A stretch of 15,991 bases of DNA from CALMEC01 sp031376485 (GTDB lineage: Bacteria; Actinomycetota; Thermoleophilia; Miltoncostaeales; Miltoncostaeaceae), in NCBI GenBank assembly GCA_031376485.1, contig JANMDV010000051.1:1-15991 (forward strand), given 5' to 3'. Position 1 is the first letter of the stretch; each line of letters opens with the position of its first letter. Below the pieces are notes generated by a model. It saw nothing but the letters and a program-made list of their open reading frames with translations. It was not told the DNA's origin and searched no databases. Made by a program: the position numbers and the translations under genes. Positions 1-6,767 of the stretch are shown here, piece after piece.

Positions 1-711
1 GGAGAAGTCCCCGCTCGGGTCGCCGGAGATCGTCTGCACCTCGTTGACGTCGGCGCAGGGCGTGACGCCCGAGTTGCCCTGCGTCCTGACCGGGAAGCCG
101 GCCGCCGAGACGGCGGCGGGGTTCGTCGAGGTCTGATCGACGATCAGGTTGCTGATGAGGCGCGGTTGAGAATCGAATACCAGTCCGCTGTTCTGGGTGT
201 AGCTCGACGGACCGGGCGGGCCGAACCCGGGCGGAACCGGATCGGCATCCTTGAACACCGGGGTGGTCAGGCGCGGGAAGAGCTGACCCTCGGCGCCGAA
301 CTTCTCCTGGCCCCGGATCAGGTTGTTGCACGACCCGTCGACGGTGCGCAGGCCATCCGCGACGAGCGGGCTCGCGACCTGGTTGGGGCCGGGGCCGACC
401 AGTGCGTCGCAGATGCCTCGGTCATCGGCATTGCCCGTGATTCCATCGGGTCCGGCGAGGAACGCGGGTGTCGTGTTCGTGACATGCGCCTCGGCGATCT
501 TGATCTGCCGGAGGATGTGCGAGAGGTCGGAGGACGTCACGTTGAAGCCCTGCCCGACCGGTGCAGGCGCCGCCGAGGACCCGGCAGTGAACAGCACCGG
601 CACGATCCCGAGGCCAAGGAGGCCCGTCACCGCCAAGCCGCGCCGGGCCCGGGCGGTCGTCGCGCCCAGAAGTATCTGGCGCGTGCGCTTTCCGTGGTGA
701 ATGCGTTTCAT
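1..711 (-). CDS. Secreted animal-type haem peroxidase family protein, N-terminal part (runs off left edge)
   Basis: The 237 visible residues start at ATG 711 and stay open to the window edge, so the C-terminal part lies outside. A Shine-Dalgarno AGGAGGGG (717-724) sits 5 nt before the ATG and fixes the start. Residues 1-25 are basic, about 26-45 are hydrophobic (LAVTGLLGLGIVPVLF), followed by an SSAAP cleavage-like site, so the product is probably exported. The mature part carries the stretches typical of the N-terminus of long bacterial An_peroxidase-type proteins: SDLSHILRQIKIAEAH, GLRTVDGSCNNLIRGQ, LFPRLTTP, and VFDSQPRLISNLIVDQT followed by NPAAV. In the family this leads into the haem-peroxidase domain, with the distal and proximal histidines downstream; these cannot be seen here. 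Some members add RTX calcium-binding repeats at the C-terminus. The assignment rests on recognised motifs, not a search. It appears monocistronic. Confidence 0.8.
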   Translation of the reverse strand, partial: MKRIHHGKRTRQILLGATTARARRGLAVTGLLGLGIVPVLFTAGSSAAPAPVGQGFNVTSSDLSHILRQIKIAEAHVTNTTPAFLAGPDGITGNADDRGICDALVGPGPNQVASPLVADGLRTVDGSCNNLIRGQEKFGAEGQLFPRLTTPVFKDADPVPPGFGPPGPSSYTQNSGLVFDSQPRLISNLIVDQTSTNPAAVSAAGFPVRTQGNSGVTPCADVNEVQTISGDPSGDFS

Positions 712-1283
712 GTCCGCCCCTCCTCAGGTGCGTTGAGACCTCCGTCGAATGACCATGTGATGACCAGCGCGCGACTCCGGCCCATCGGGCAGGCAGCGGA
801 CCGGATGCGCGTCGGCGCGGCGAAGCGTCGAAAGCTCGTCGCCCGGGGCGGACAGGTGCCGCACCGCCGGGCGTGTCGTGCTCGCGATCGTGCGGCTGCG
901 GCAGTCGGCTTGGTAGATTGGTGACGCATCGGGGCCTCACAGTTTCTGGTGCCATGGCCGGGGCGGCGCCAACCGCGCCCGGCCGCTTATTGAGATCTCT
1001 CGAAAGAGCTTGCCTTCCTTCGAGACTTTTTGCAGCTTCCGCTCATTGCCGCCCATTGGCAAGGCCAGTGCAGAAACTCTGGTCGTTCGGCTAGCGGAAC
1101 AGCGCCCCGCCTCGACGGACGGCGCGGCACGAAAGTATCGATACCTGGCCGTCTGGCGGCTGATGTGCCAGGAATCAGTCCAGGCGACGCCGTCCTCTCA
1201 AGGCCCAGCGACACTCCGCCCGGACCGTCACGCAGGTTCTCGACACGACGCACGTCTCCGACGCGGTCCGGCGGGAACGTCGA
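712..1283. other. Gene-poor stretch with no recognised coding sequence
   Basis: This 572-nt stretch lies upstream of the peroxidase gene and downstream of the response regulator, both on the minus strand. Open frames exist on both strands, but their products are Arg/Pro/Ser-rich, lack recognisable motifs and look like GC-driven noise. It should hold the peroxidase promoter and the transcription end of the two-component operon, but no clear -35/-10 pair or hairpin with a T run was found. The only tidy element is a perfect 10-nt palindrome, GTATCGATAC, at 1135-1144. Eroded gene pieces cannot be ruled out, since such pieces occur elsewhere in the window. Confidence 0.5.
717..724 (-). promoter_or_regulatory. 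Ribosome binding site of the haem peroxidase gene
   Basis: AGGAGGGG on the minus strand, 5 nt upstream of ATG 711. It is one of the two best Shine-Dalgarno sequences in the window and decides the start of this gene. Confidence 0.75.
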
Positions 1284-1928
1284 TCAGGACGAAGTCGGGT
1301 CCGGCCCTGCGACGCCGTTGCGGTGCGCCCAGAGAGCTGCTTGCGTCCGGTCGGTGACGCCGATCTGGCGGAAGACGCTCGTAAGATGGCCTTTGACGGT
1401 CCGCTCCGAGATCTCGAGGCGACCGGCGATCTCCCGGTTCGACAAGCCCGCACCGACGAGCCTCAGCACATCGAGCTCCCGGTGCGATATCTGGTCGGTG
1501 GGGCTGCGTGCTGCCAGCCCCGTGAGCAACGCCCGTGCCGCCTTCGGGTCGATTGGGAACTCCCCACGTGCGGCCGCCCGCAACGATCGGACGAGATCCT
1601 CCGCCGGCCCGTCCTTCAGCACGTAGCCGATGGCACCGGCGTCGAGCGCGCGCAGGATCCGGTTGCGATCCGAGAACGAGGTGAGGATCAGCACCTTCGT
1701 CTGCGGGTTGTCCGCCAGGATCGCCCGTGTCGCGGCGACGCCGTCCAGCCCATCCGGCATCTCCAGGTCCATCAGAACGACGTCCGGAACAAGGGAGCTC
1801 GCGAGCCCGACCGCCTCCTCTCCATTGCCCGCCAGACCCGCCACCGCGATGTCCTCGAATGCATCGAGGAGCCGTTGCAGTCCTTCGCGGACGATGCCGT
1901 GGTCGTCGACGACGAGGACTCGGATCAT
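1284..1928 (-). CDS. NarL/FixJ-family two-component response regulator
   Basis: 214 aa, the usual length for the family. Residues 1-120 are a receiver domain: acidic pocket D8/D9 in VLVVDDH, phospho-acceptor D54 in VVLMDLEMP, T83 in LILTSF and K105 in YVLKDG. Residues about 147-205 are a LuxR/GerE helix-turn-helix, with SHRELDVLRLVGAGLSNREI and the recognition-helix region ISERTVKGHLTSVFRQIGV. All key residues are present, so the protein should be functional. When phosphorylated it would bind DNA and control transcription; targets are unknown. The ATG overlaps the stop of the upstream kinase gene as ATGA, showing translational coupling in a classic kinase-regulator operon. Because the kinase is broken (see 1925-2754), the regulator may be orphaned, relying on another kinase or a small phosphodonor, or may itself be on the way to loss. 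Confidence 0.93.
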   Translation of the reverse strand: MIRVLVVDDHGIVREGLQRLLDAFEDIAVAGLAGNGEEAVGLASSLVPDVVLMDLEMPDGLDGVAATRAILADNPQTKVLILTSFSDRNRILRALDAGAIGYVLKDGPAEDLVRSLRAAARGEFPIDPKAARALLTGLAARSPTDQISHRELDVLRLVGAGLSNREIAGRLEISERTVKGHLTSVFRQIGVTDRTQAALWAHRNGVAGPDPTSS

Positions 1929-2754
1929 CGCTCGGGCACCTCCAGGATCAGGCGTGCCCCGCCGCTCGGGCTGGGACCGAGATTGAGCGAGCCGTGGTGT
2001 TCGGCGGCGAGTTCACCGAGCAGGTCGAGCCCCACGTGGCCGCTCTCGCGGCCAGCCCTGCCCTCCGAGTCGATACCGCGGCCGTCGTCGTCGACGACGA
2101 GCTGGATGATCCCGTCCTGAGCCACGATCTCGATACTGACAGCCCGGGCCCGGGAATGCGCGATGACGTTTCGCACGGCCTCGTGCGCTGCGCTGGAAAA
2201 ATAGTCTCTCGACGTCGGCCGACGGACCGAGCCCATCCGCCACGTCGACCGTAGTCACGATGTCGCGTGTTGCGAGTGCGGCGACGAGGTCCTCAAGGGC
2301 TGCGTCGAGCCCCTCGCTGGAGAGGATCGGCGGGTGGATCTCAACGATCAGGGTGCGAAGCTCCTGGTGAGCGCGCCGGACGTTCACGACGGATTCGTCG
2401 AGAAGCTTCCGCGTCTCGACCCCGGACGCCGAGAGGAGTCGCTCGCCAGTCGCCGCGAGCGTGTAGGCCGTCCCGGCCAGTCGTTGCACAACGCCGTCGT
2501 GCAGGTCGGCGGCGATACGACGCCGCTCGACGTCAGACGCCTCCACCGCGCGGAGCAACAGGCGTTCCTGCTCCTTTCGTCCACGTTGCAGCTTGGTCGC
2601 CATGGACCACGCGGAGCGGACCCTGCATGGCCCACAGGAGCAGGATCGCGCCAATCAGGGTCGGCGCGAAGACCAACGACAGCCCGACGCCCTCCGGCGG
2701 AGATGTCCTCAAACCGGTGAGAGGTCTCGACGAGCATCCGCTCACCGCTGGGAG
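1925..2754 (-). pseudogene. Broken sensor histidine kinase (HisKA_3 / HATPase_c), 5'-truncated with three frameshifts
   Basis: Read 5' to 3' on the minus strand, kinase homology jumps through successive frames. First comes the end of an extracellular sensor (TPSGERMLVETSHRFEDISA), then a membrane helix (LSLVFAPTLIGAILLLWAMQ), then WSMATKLQRGRK leading into the HisKA_3 box ERRRIAADLHDGVVQRLAG with the phospho-histidine, and finally the ATP-binding part (AAHEAVRNVIAHSRA, then VDDDGRGI as the G1 box). Each jump is explained by one extra base: near the GGG at 2683-2685, near 2611-2620, and in the A5 run at 2197-2201. The three +1 shifts together restore the original frame. The 5' part (first membrane helix and most of the sensor) is missing, because homology ends at about 2750 against an hsdM remnant. 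As written no full-length kinase can be made. Sequencing indels could explain the shifts but not the truncation. Confidence 0.85.
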
Positions 2755-2964
2755 TGTTACGACGAGTTGATGCAACGCGACAAGGTCAACAGTCTGGACC
2801 TCATCTGGCTCAAGGACGACTCGCTGGAGGACATGGAGAACCTTCCGCCGCCCAACGTGATCGCCCAGGAGATCGTCGAGGACCTCCAAGCGGCGCTCGC
2901 CGAGTTCGCGGCCATCGCGGCGAGCCTCGCACCGCGCAACCCGCCGGCCCACGAGGCCGGCTGA
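2752..2964 (+). pseudogene. 3'-end remnant of a type I restriction-modification methylase subunit (HsdM)
   Basis: About 70 codons remain, from YDELMQRDKVN at 2758 to a TGA at 2962-2964. The segment IWLKDDSLEDMENLPPPNVI followed by AQEIVEDLQAALAEFAAIAA matches the C-terminal tail I know from many HsdM / N-6 DNA methylase proteins (pattern RDKxNLDxxWLxDxSLED, NLPxPxVxAxEIVEDLEAALxxF). The catalytic N6-adenine methylase domain (NPPF/Y motif, SAM site), the specificity subunit and the restriction subunit are all absent. Codons before 2752 in this frame antisense the kinase pseudogene and show no homology. There is no plausible start with a ribosome binding site, so this is a dead fragment whose 5' edge marks a recombination joint. 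Its stop lies 9 nt from the convergent stop of the FAD oxidoreductase gene. Confidence 0.75.
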
Positions 2965-2973
2965 CCGAGCACT

Positions 2974-4419
2974 TCAGCGTGGCCGGCGGCTTCGGCGCGA
3001 GGCAGCCCGCAGGGCTGCTTTGGCGGCGTAGTAGCCGCACATGCCATGCACGCCGCCACCTGGCGGGGTTGAGGACGAGCAGATGTACACGTTCTCGAGT
3101 GGCGTGGAGTAGGGAACCAGGCGCGCGACGGGGCGGGTAAAGAGCTGGCGAAGGTCCTGGATGCCGCCGTTGATGTCGCCGCCGACGTAGTTGGTGTTGT
3201 GGCGCTCGATCTCGCCGGGACCCATCGCCGACCGGGCGATGATGAGATCGCGGAAACCAGGAGCGAAACGCTCGATCTGGGACTCGATGCGGTCGGTCAT
3301 GTCGACCGGCGATCCGTTGGGCACGTGGCAGTACGCCCACACGGTGTGCTTGCCATCGGACGCGCGCGACGGGTCGAACAGGCTCTGCTGGGCAACCAGC
3401 ACGTACGGGCGGTCGGGATGACCACCCGCTGCGACGGTGGCCTCGGCGGCGGCGATCTCGGCCATGGTGCCGCCCAAATGGACGGTGGCCGCGCGGGCGC
3501 ACTGCGGGGCGGTCCACGGGATCGGACCGTCCAGGGCCAGGTCGAGCTTGAACACACCCGGCCCGTAGCGGTAGCCGGCGAGCCTGCGGCGGTAGCCGGC
3601 AGGCAGGCGGTGCCCGGCGATCTGCAGCACCTGCCGCGGAGTGACGTCGAGCATCACCAGCGCGTCCGGGGGGAACTCGTCCAGCGACTGCACCCGCCGG
3701 TCCGTTGCGATCTGGCCGCCCAGAGATCGGAGATGCGAGGCCAGCGCGTCGGCGATCGCCTGCGAGCCACCGCGTGCCAACGGCCATCCCGCCGAGTGGC
3801 CGAGCAGACCCAGCACCAGGCCGAATGCCGCCGACGGGGATTGGTCGAGGCGCAGCATCGAGTGCGCCGCCATACCGGCGAAGAGCCCGCGGGCCCGGTC
3901 GCCGGTGAAGGTCCCGTTGGCCAGGCCCGCCGCCGACCGAACCGCGCTCAGACCGAACCGACCGAGTGCGAGCGGGTGGCGCGGAACGCGCAGGGGAGCG
4001 AGCGTGCCGTCGATGATCGCCTCGGCATCACGGACGAACGGCGCCATCAGGCCGCGCCAGGCCGCGCCATCGGGACCCAGGTGTGCAGCGGTGGCATCGA
4101 CCGACCGTTCGAGCATGACCGCGGTCCCGTCGTCGAGCGGGTGCGCGAGCGGCGCGGGCGGGTGGATCAGTTCGAGCCCGTGCTCGGCGAGCGGCACGGA
4201 ACGGAAGAACGGCGAGGCGACCGCCAGGGGATGGATCGCCGAGCAGCGGTCGTGGACGAACCCCGGCAGCGTCAGCTCGTCGCTGCGACAGCCCCCGCCG
4301 ATCGACTGCTCGGCCTCGACGACCAGCACCGAGCGTCCCGCCCGCGCCAGGCAGATCGCCGCCGCCAGCCCGTTGGGGCCCGAGCCGACGACGATCGCAT
4401 CGTGGTCAGCGCGGCTCAG
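2974..4419 (-). CDS. Phytoene-dehydrogenase-like (PYROXD2-type) FAD-dependent oxidoreductase
   Basis: 482 aa from a proposed CTG start at 4419. Residues 8-17 (AIVVGSGPNG) are the FAD-binding GxGxxG loop, with E35 at the end of the second strand (VLVVEAE), as in amine-oxidase/phytoene-desaturase flavoproteins. Residues about 452-466 (GGGVHGMCGYYAAK) are the C-terminal FAD-contact motif typical of the PYROXD2-like branch, and the length fits that branch. The substrate is unknown; relatives oxidise or isomerise isoprenoid or lipid-like molecules. Start choice: no in-frame ATG, GTG or TTG lies between the upstream in-frame TGA and the Rossmann motif, and the first GTG (4329) would delete that motif. 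CTG 4419 has GGAGG 4 nt upstream and overlaps the end of the preceding gene (stop at 4406-4408), suggesting translational coupling. A point mutation or base error in an original ATG/GTG is the alternative. Confidence 0.85.
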   Translation of the reverse strand: MSRADHDAIVVGSGPNGLAAAICLARAGRSVLVVEAEQSIGGGCRSDELTLPGFVHDRCSAIHPLAVASPFFRSVPLAEHGLELIHPPAPLAHPLDDGTAVMLERSVDATAAHLGPDGAAWRGLMAPFVRDAEAIIDGTLAPLRVPRHPLALGRFGLSAVRSAAGLANGTFTGDRARGLFAGMAAHSMLRLDQSPSAAFGLVLGLLGHSAGWPLARGGSQAIADALASHLRSLGGQIATDRRVQSLDEFPPDALVMLDVTPRQVLQIAGHRLPAGYRRRLAGYRYGPGVFKLDLALDGPIPWTAPQCARAATVHLGGTMAEIAAAEATVAAGGHPDRPYVLVAQQSLFDPSRASDGKHTVWAYCHVPNGSPVDMTDRIESQIERFAPGFRDLIIARSAMGPGEIERHNTNYVGGDINGGIQDLRQLFTRPVARLVPYSTPLENVYICSSSTPPGGGVHGMCGYYAAKAALRAASRRSRRPR

Positions 4420-5011
4420 AAGGCCTCCGAAACGGCTTGGCGAGGAGCCGCATCGGCGCGCTCATCGCGTACATCCCCATCTGGATCGCGGCGCTCGAGC
4501 GGACATTGCCCGCCTTCGACCACTGGCGCTTGCCGTCGACGCACACGACCTCCGTCTCGACTGCGGCGTCGTGTACGCCGAAGTGCGCCGCCAGCGACCG
4601 CAGCGTGCTCGACCAGAACACATTCTCCTGGCGGTGGCCGCCGAGCGTCAGGCCCATCTCCGACAGCGGATCTTGGGCGCGCATCAGCACCTGCGCCTGG
4701 GCCCACGTCGCGCCGCCACGACCGAAGGCGCTGAACGTGATCCAGCCGGCCAGCATGTGCCCCTCCGGGGTCATGAACGTAAACGACTCGTCGTCGGCAT
4801 ACAGCACCAGCACACCTGTGGAGAGCTTGGTGTGCCCGGGCATCTTGAGGTCCAAGACCGCCACGTCGCCCGGCACGATGCCCGCGAGCGGTCCGTAGAA
4901 CAGGTTGTCCTTTGGCCAGAACGACGCGAAGTTGTGCTTCCAGGCGACGATCACCTCCTGCGGCGAGACCCCGGCGCCATCCAGGCTCACCTTGTAGGTC
5001 TTCTGCCACAT
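4406..5011 (-). CDS. Conserved protein of unknown function paired with the FAD oxidoreductase
   Basis: 201 aa from ATG 5011. I cannot name the family. The sequence is well-formed protein: an N-terminal KTYKVSLDG, the aromatic-rich VIVAWKHNFASFWPK, FYGPLAGIVPGDVAVLDLKM, TGVLVLYADDESFTFMTPEG, FSAFGRGGATWAQAQVLMRA and GGHRQENVFWSSTLRSLAAH. Alternating strands, one amphipathic helix and no signal peptide or membrane segment suggest a soluble alpha/beta fold, perhaps a START/SRPBCC-like ligand pocket, but this is a guess. Its last 14 nt overlap the FAD oxidoreductase gene, so the two are probably co-translated and act together on the same lipid-like substrate. The ATG has no clear ribosome binding site. 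Just upstream (about 5012-5037) homology passes to an opposite-strand TPR fragment, so the natural 5' end may have been lost. The open frame continues upstream to 5722 only as antisense of the TPR gene. Confidence 0.75.
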   Translation of the reverse strand: MWQKTYKVSLDGAGVSPQEVIVAWKHNFASFWPKDNLFYGPLAGIVPGDVAVLDLKMPGHTKLSTGVLVLYADDESFTFMTPEGHMLAGWITFSAFGRGGATWAQAQVLMRAQDPLSEMGLTLGGHRQENVFWSSTLRSLAAHFGVHDAAVETEVVCVDGKRQWSKAGNVRSSAAIQMGMYAMSAPMRLLAKPFRRPSEPR

Positions 5012-5036
5012 CTTGCCGAATCCCAGGGCCGGGCCG

Positions 5037-5944
5037 ACATCGGCGCCCGAGCGAGTGTCATCGCCCATCACTACGAGCGCGCCGGCCACCCGCTCCAGGC
5101 GGCCGAGCACCTGGTGCGCGCGGGTGACCACGCACGGACGCTCTACGCCAACGCCGACGCCCTGGCGCATCTGCGCAGGGCCCTCGACCTGGGGCATCCC
5201 GACCTCGCCGGACTCACCGCCGATATCGGTGATCTGCAGACCTTGCTCGGGCGTTATGCGGACGCGGCGGCCAGCTACGAGACGGCCGCCGCCCATGCCG
5301 CACCCGCGGCGCTCGCCGCGCTTGAGCACAAACTGGGCGAGCTCCATGGCCGGCGAGGAGATTGGCAGCTCGCAGAACAGCACCTGCAGGCCGCGCTGGC
5401 CGCCGTGCAGGACGACGACATCGTCGAGCGTGCTCGACTCCACGCGGATCTCGCCCTGTGTGCCCACCACAGAAGCGACCACGCCACGGCGATGCGGCTT
5501 GCCGTCCAAGCACTCGAACTGGCAACGTCGGTCGGGGAGACCGACACGATGGCGCAGGCCCACAACGTGGTGGGCATCCTTTGCGCCGGCGCGGGCAAGC
5601 CGGCTGCCGCACGCAGGCATCTGGAGACCAGCCTTGAGCTGGCGACGGGTCTCGGCGACCGCGGCACGCGGGTCGCCGCGCTCAACAACCTCGCACTCGC
5701 ACTGAGGAAGCAAGGCGACCACGCTCGGGCAGTCGCGCTGACCGAGGAGGCGCTCTCCCTATGCACACAAAGGGGCGATCGTCACCGCCAGGCGGCGCTG
5801 CACAACAACCTGGCCGACCTCCTCCACGCCGACGGACGCGGAGAGGAGGCGATGGCTCATCTCAAACGAGCCGTCGCGTTGTTCGCCGAAGTCGGCGAGG
5901 AGGGCGCGATGCAACCGGACATCTGGAAGCTCATCGGATGGTGA
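5037..5944 (+). pseudogene. C-terminal TPR region of a large regulator (ATPase/transcriptional activator type), 5'-truncated
   Basis: About 302 codons are open to TGA 5942-5944. Homology starts around ASVIAHHYERAGHPLQAAEH, a segment that in MalT/LAL-type and AAA-ATPase/cyclase-type regulators comes just after the ATPase module. At least five tetratricopeptide-like repeats follow, e.g. AQAHNVVGILCAGAGKPAAA, AALNNLALALRKQGDHARAV and AALHNNLADLLHADGRGEEA, each with kinesin-light-chain-like spacing of about 40 residues. No P-loop, effector domain or DNA-binding domain is present. Upstream codons in this frame are antisense to the 4406-5011 gene and meaningless. The frame is intact, and internal restart from GTG 5114 (in HLVRAGD) would give about 276 aa of free TPR protein, but no ribosome binding site is evident. 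I call it a 5'-truncated remnant; a short functional scaffold is possible. Confidence 0.65.
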
Positions 5945-5988
5945 GGGTCGCGGTGACTCCGCAGATCGGATGCGGCCGGGCTGTCAGG

Positions 5989-6003
5989 GGAGGGCGTGCC
6001 TCC
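5989..6003. terminator. Weak hairpin in the convergent spacer after the TPR fragment
   Basis: GGAGG and CCTCC can pair across a 5-nt loop, between the stop of the TPR fragment (5944, +) and that of the zinc-ribbon gene (6012, -). There is no T run on either strand, so a terminator role is only suggested by position. Confidence 0.2.
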
Positions 6004-6011
6004 GTCTCCCA

Positions 6012-6176
6012 TCAGTCGGTGAGCACGATGCGCTCGCCGAGTCCGAGGCAGGCCGGGCAGGTGCAGGGGACCAGGCCCTCGCCGTTTCGGTCTTCGAAGA
6101 TTCGGCGCTGCCCCCAGCAGGTCGGGCAGGGAGTCCAGACGGCAGGTGGCAGGTCGACGTGGATGGCGGTGCTCAT
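6012..6176 (-). CDS. 54-aa four-cysteine zinc-ribbon miniprotein in the anti-sigma operon
   Basis: The product is MSTAIHVDLPPAVW, then TPCPTCWGQRRIFEDRNGEG, LVPCTCPACLGLGERIVLTD. Cysteines at 17/20 and 38/40/43 form CPTCWGQ and CTCPACLGLGE, a DnaJ-zinc-finger-like CxxCxGx pair that very likely binds one zinc. In the family this motif occurs alone in small actinobacterial proteins of unknown role. The ATG (6174-6176) overlaps the TGA of the RsbW-like gene as ATGA, so it is translationally coupled to an anti-sigma kinase. A longer start (to 6239) would lie wholly within the upstream gene and is not favoured. A regulatory or adaptor role for the kinase partner is a reasonable inference from coupling, with no direct evidence. 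Confidence 0.8.
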   Translation of the reverse strand: MSTAIHVDLPPAVWTPCPTCWGQRRIFEDRNGEGLVPCTCPACLGLGERIVLTD

Positions 6177-6607
6177 CGTGCCCATCCTTCGGCGGCGCGA
6201 AAGCCGAGGGCGACGATCGTGCCCGTCGGGCGATGCCACATCCGGAACCGGTCTGCCAGTGCCCGCATCAGGATCAAGCCGCGACCGTGCTCAGACGTGT
6301 CGATGGGGAACGCGGCAGACGTGGGGATCATCGCCGCGTCGGAGCAATGGTCGGTGACGACGATCGTGACGACGCCGGGATCGACGCGGAACGTAATGTC
6401 GATCGCGTCGGTCGACGTCGAGCCGTGGTCGAATGCGTTTGCCATCGCCTCGTCTGCGCAGATCAGGACGCGGAATGTGTCCTCCTGCCCCCAGCTGCAC
6501 TCGTCGAGCGCATCCGCGAGGGCGTCGCGCGCGACGGCCAGGTCGGTCAGGTCGGCGGCGACGTGGGCGTCGTAGCGGACCCGGTGTCGTGTGCATACCG
6601 TGGCCAT
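6173..6607 (-). CDS. RsbW-like anti-sigma factor / serine kinase (HATPase_c_2)
   Basis: 144 aa, the usual size for stand-alone anti-sigma ATPases. The N box is ADEAMANAFDHG (51-62, with the Mg-binding N57), the G1 region is VTDHCSD (84-90), and the G2/lid region is EHGRGLILMRALAD (106-119). The fold is GHKL ATPase. In the family these proteins bind an alternative sigma factor (SigB/SigF type) and are released when a STAS anti-anti-sigma protein, which they also phosphorylate, binds them. The canonical DxG of the G1 box reads DHC here, so ATP turnover could be altered. It begins 1 nt after the stop of the 52-aa gene and overlaps the zinc-ribbon gene by 4 nt. No sigma factor or STAS partner is recognisable in the window, so the partner must be encoded elsewhere. 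An upstream extension to 6724 is antisense noise. Confidence 0.88.
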   Translation of the reverse strand: MATVCTRHRVRYDAHVAADLTDLAVARDALADALDECSWGQEDTFRVLICADEAMANAFDHGSTSTDAIDITFRVDPGVVTIVVTDHCSDAAMIPTSAAFPIDTSEHGRGLILMRALADRFRMWHRPTGTIVALGFRAAEGWAR

Positions 6608-6608
6608 G

Positions 6609-6767
6609 TCACACCGTCCCGGCTCCCGCGGCCGCGAGTTGCGGCTCGTGGTGGGAGTGGTGGATGCACCCGGCCAGGTCACAGACCCCGTCGATCGTGG
6701 GGTCCAGGCGGTCGAGGAGCGCACCGATGCGCTTGAGGCCTCGGTCGGTGGTTGGTGTCGGACTCAT
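6609..6767 (-). CDS. 52-aa Cys/His-rich miniprotein leading the anti-sigma operon
   Basis: The product reads MSPTPTTDRGLKRIGALLDR, LDPTIDGVCDLAGCIHHSHH, EPQLAAAGAGTV. The start is well supported: AAGGAG (6775-6780) lies 7 nt upstream of ATG 6765-6767. Residues 10-24 form a likely amphipathic helix. C29, C34, H36, H37, H39 and H40 cluster as CDLAGCIHHSHH, a plausible metal site. I do not recognise the family. Its TGA (6609-6611) is separated from the ATG of the RsbW-like gene by one base, so it is the first gene of a compact operon. It could be a sensor or antagonist for the anti-sigma kinase; that is inference from coupling. It is short enough that automated callers may miss it. Confidence 0.7.
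   Translation of the reverse strand: MSPTPTTDRGLKRIGALLDRLDPTIDGVCDLAGCIHHSHHEPQLAAAGAGTV

Noticed and set aside
708..929. Minus-strand 73-codon frame upstream of the peroxidase
   Set aside because: Arg/Ala-rich text with no motif; it spans the peroxidase ribosome binding site and start codon region, so it is not a credible gene.
1135..1144. Perfect palindrome GTATCGATAC as an operator
   Set aside because: A single 10-nt palindrome is expected by chance in a window this size, and it is not placed next to a recognisable promoter.
1925..2700. Programmed ribosomal frameshifting in the histidine kinase
   Set aside because: Three separate shifts, no known slippery-site architecture and a missing 5' end point to decay or sequence indels, not programmed recoding.
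3199..5030. Long plus-strand frames opposite the FAD oxidoreductase and its partner
   Set aside because: Arg/Pro/Ala-rich text with no motifs, while the minus strand encodes clear flavoprotein motifs. Only the part after about 5037 (TPR repeats) is real.
5012..5722. N-terminal extension of the 4406-5011 minus-strand gene
   Set aside because: It is antisense to the TPR repeats and has no protein-like features.
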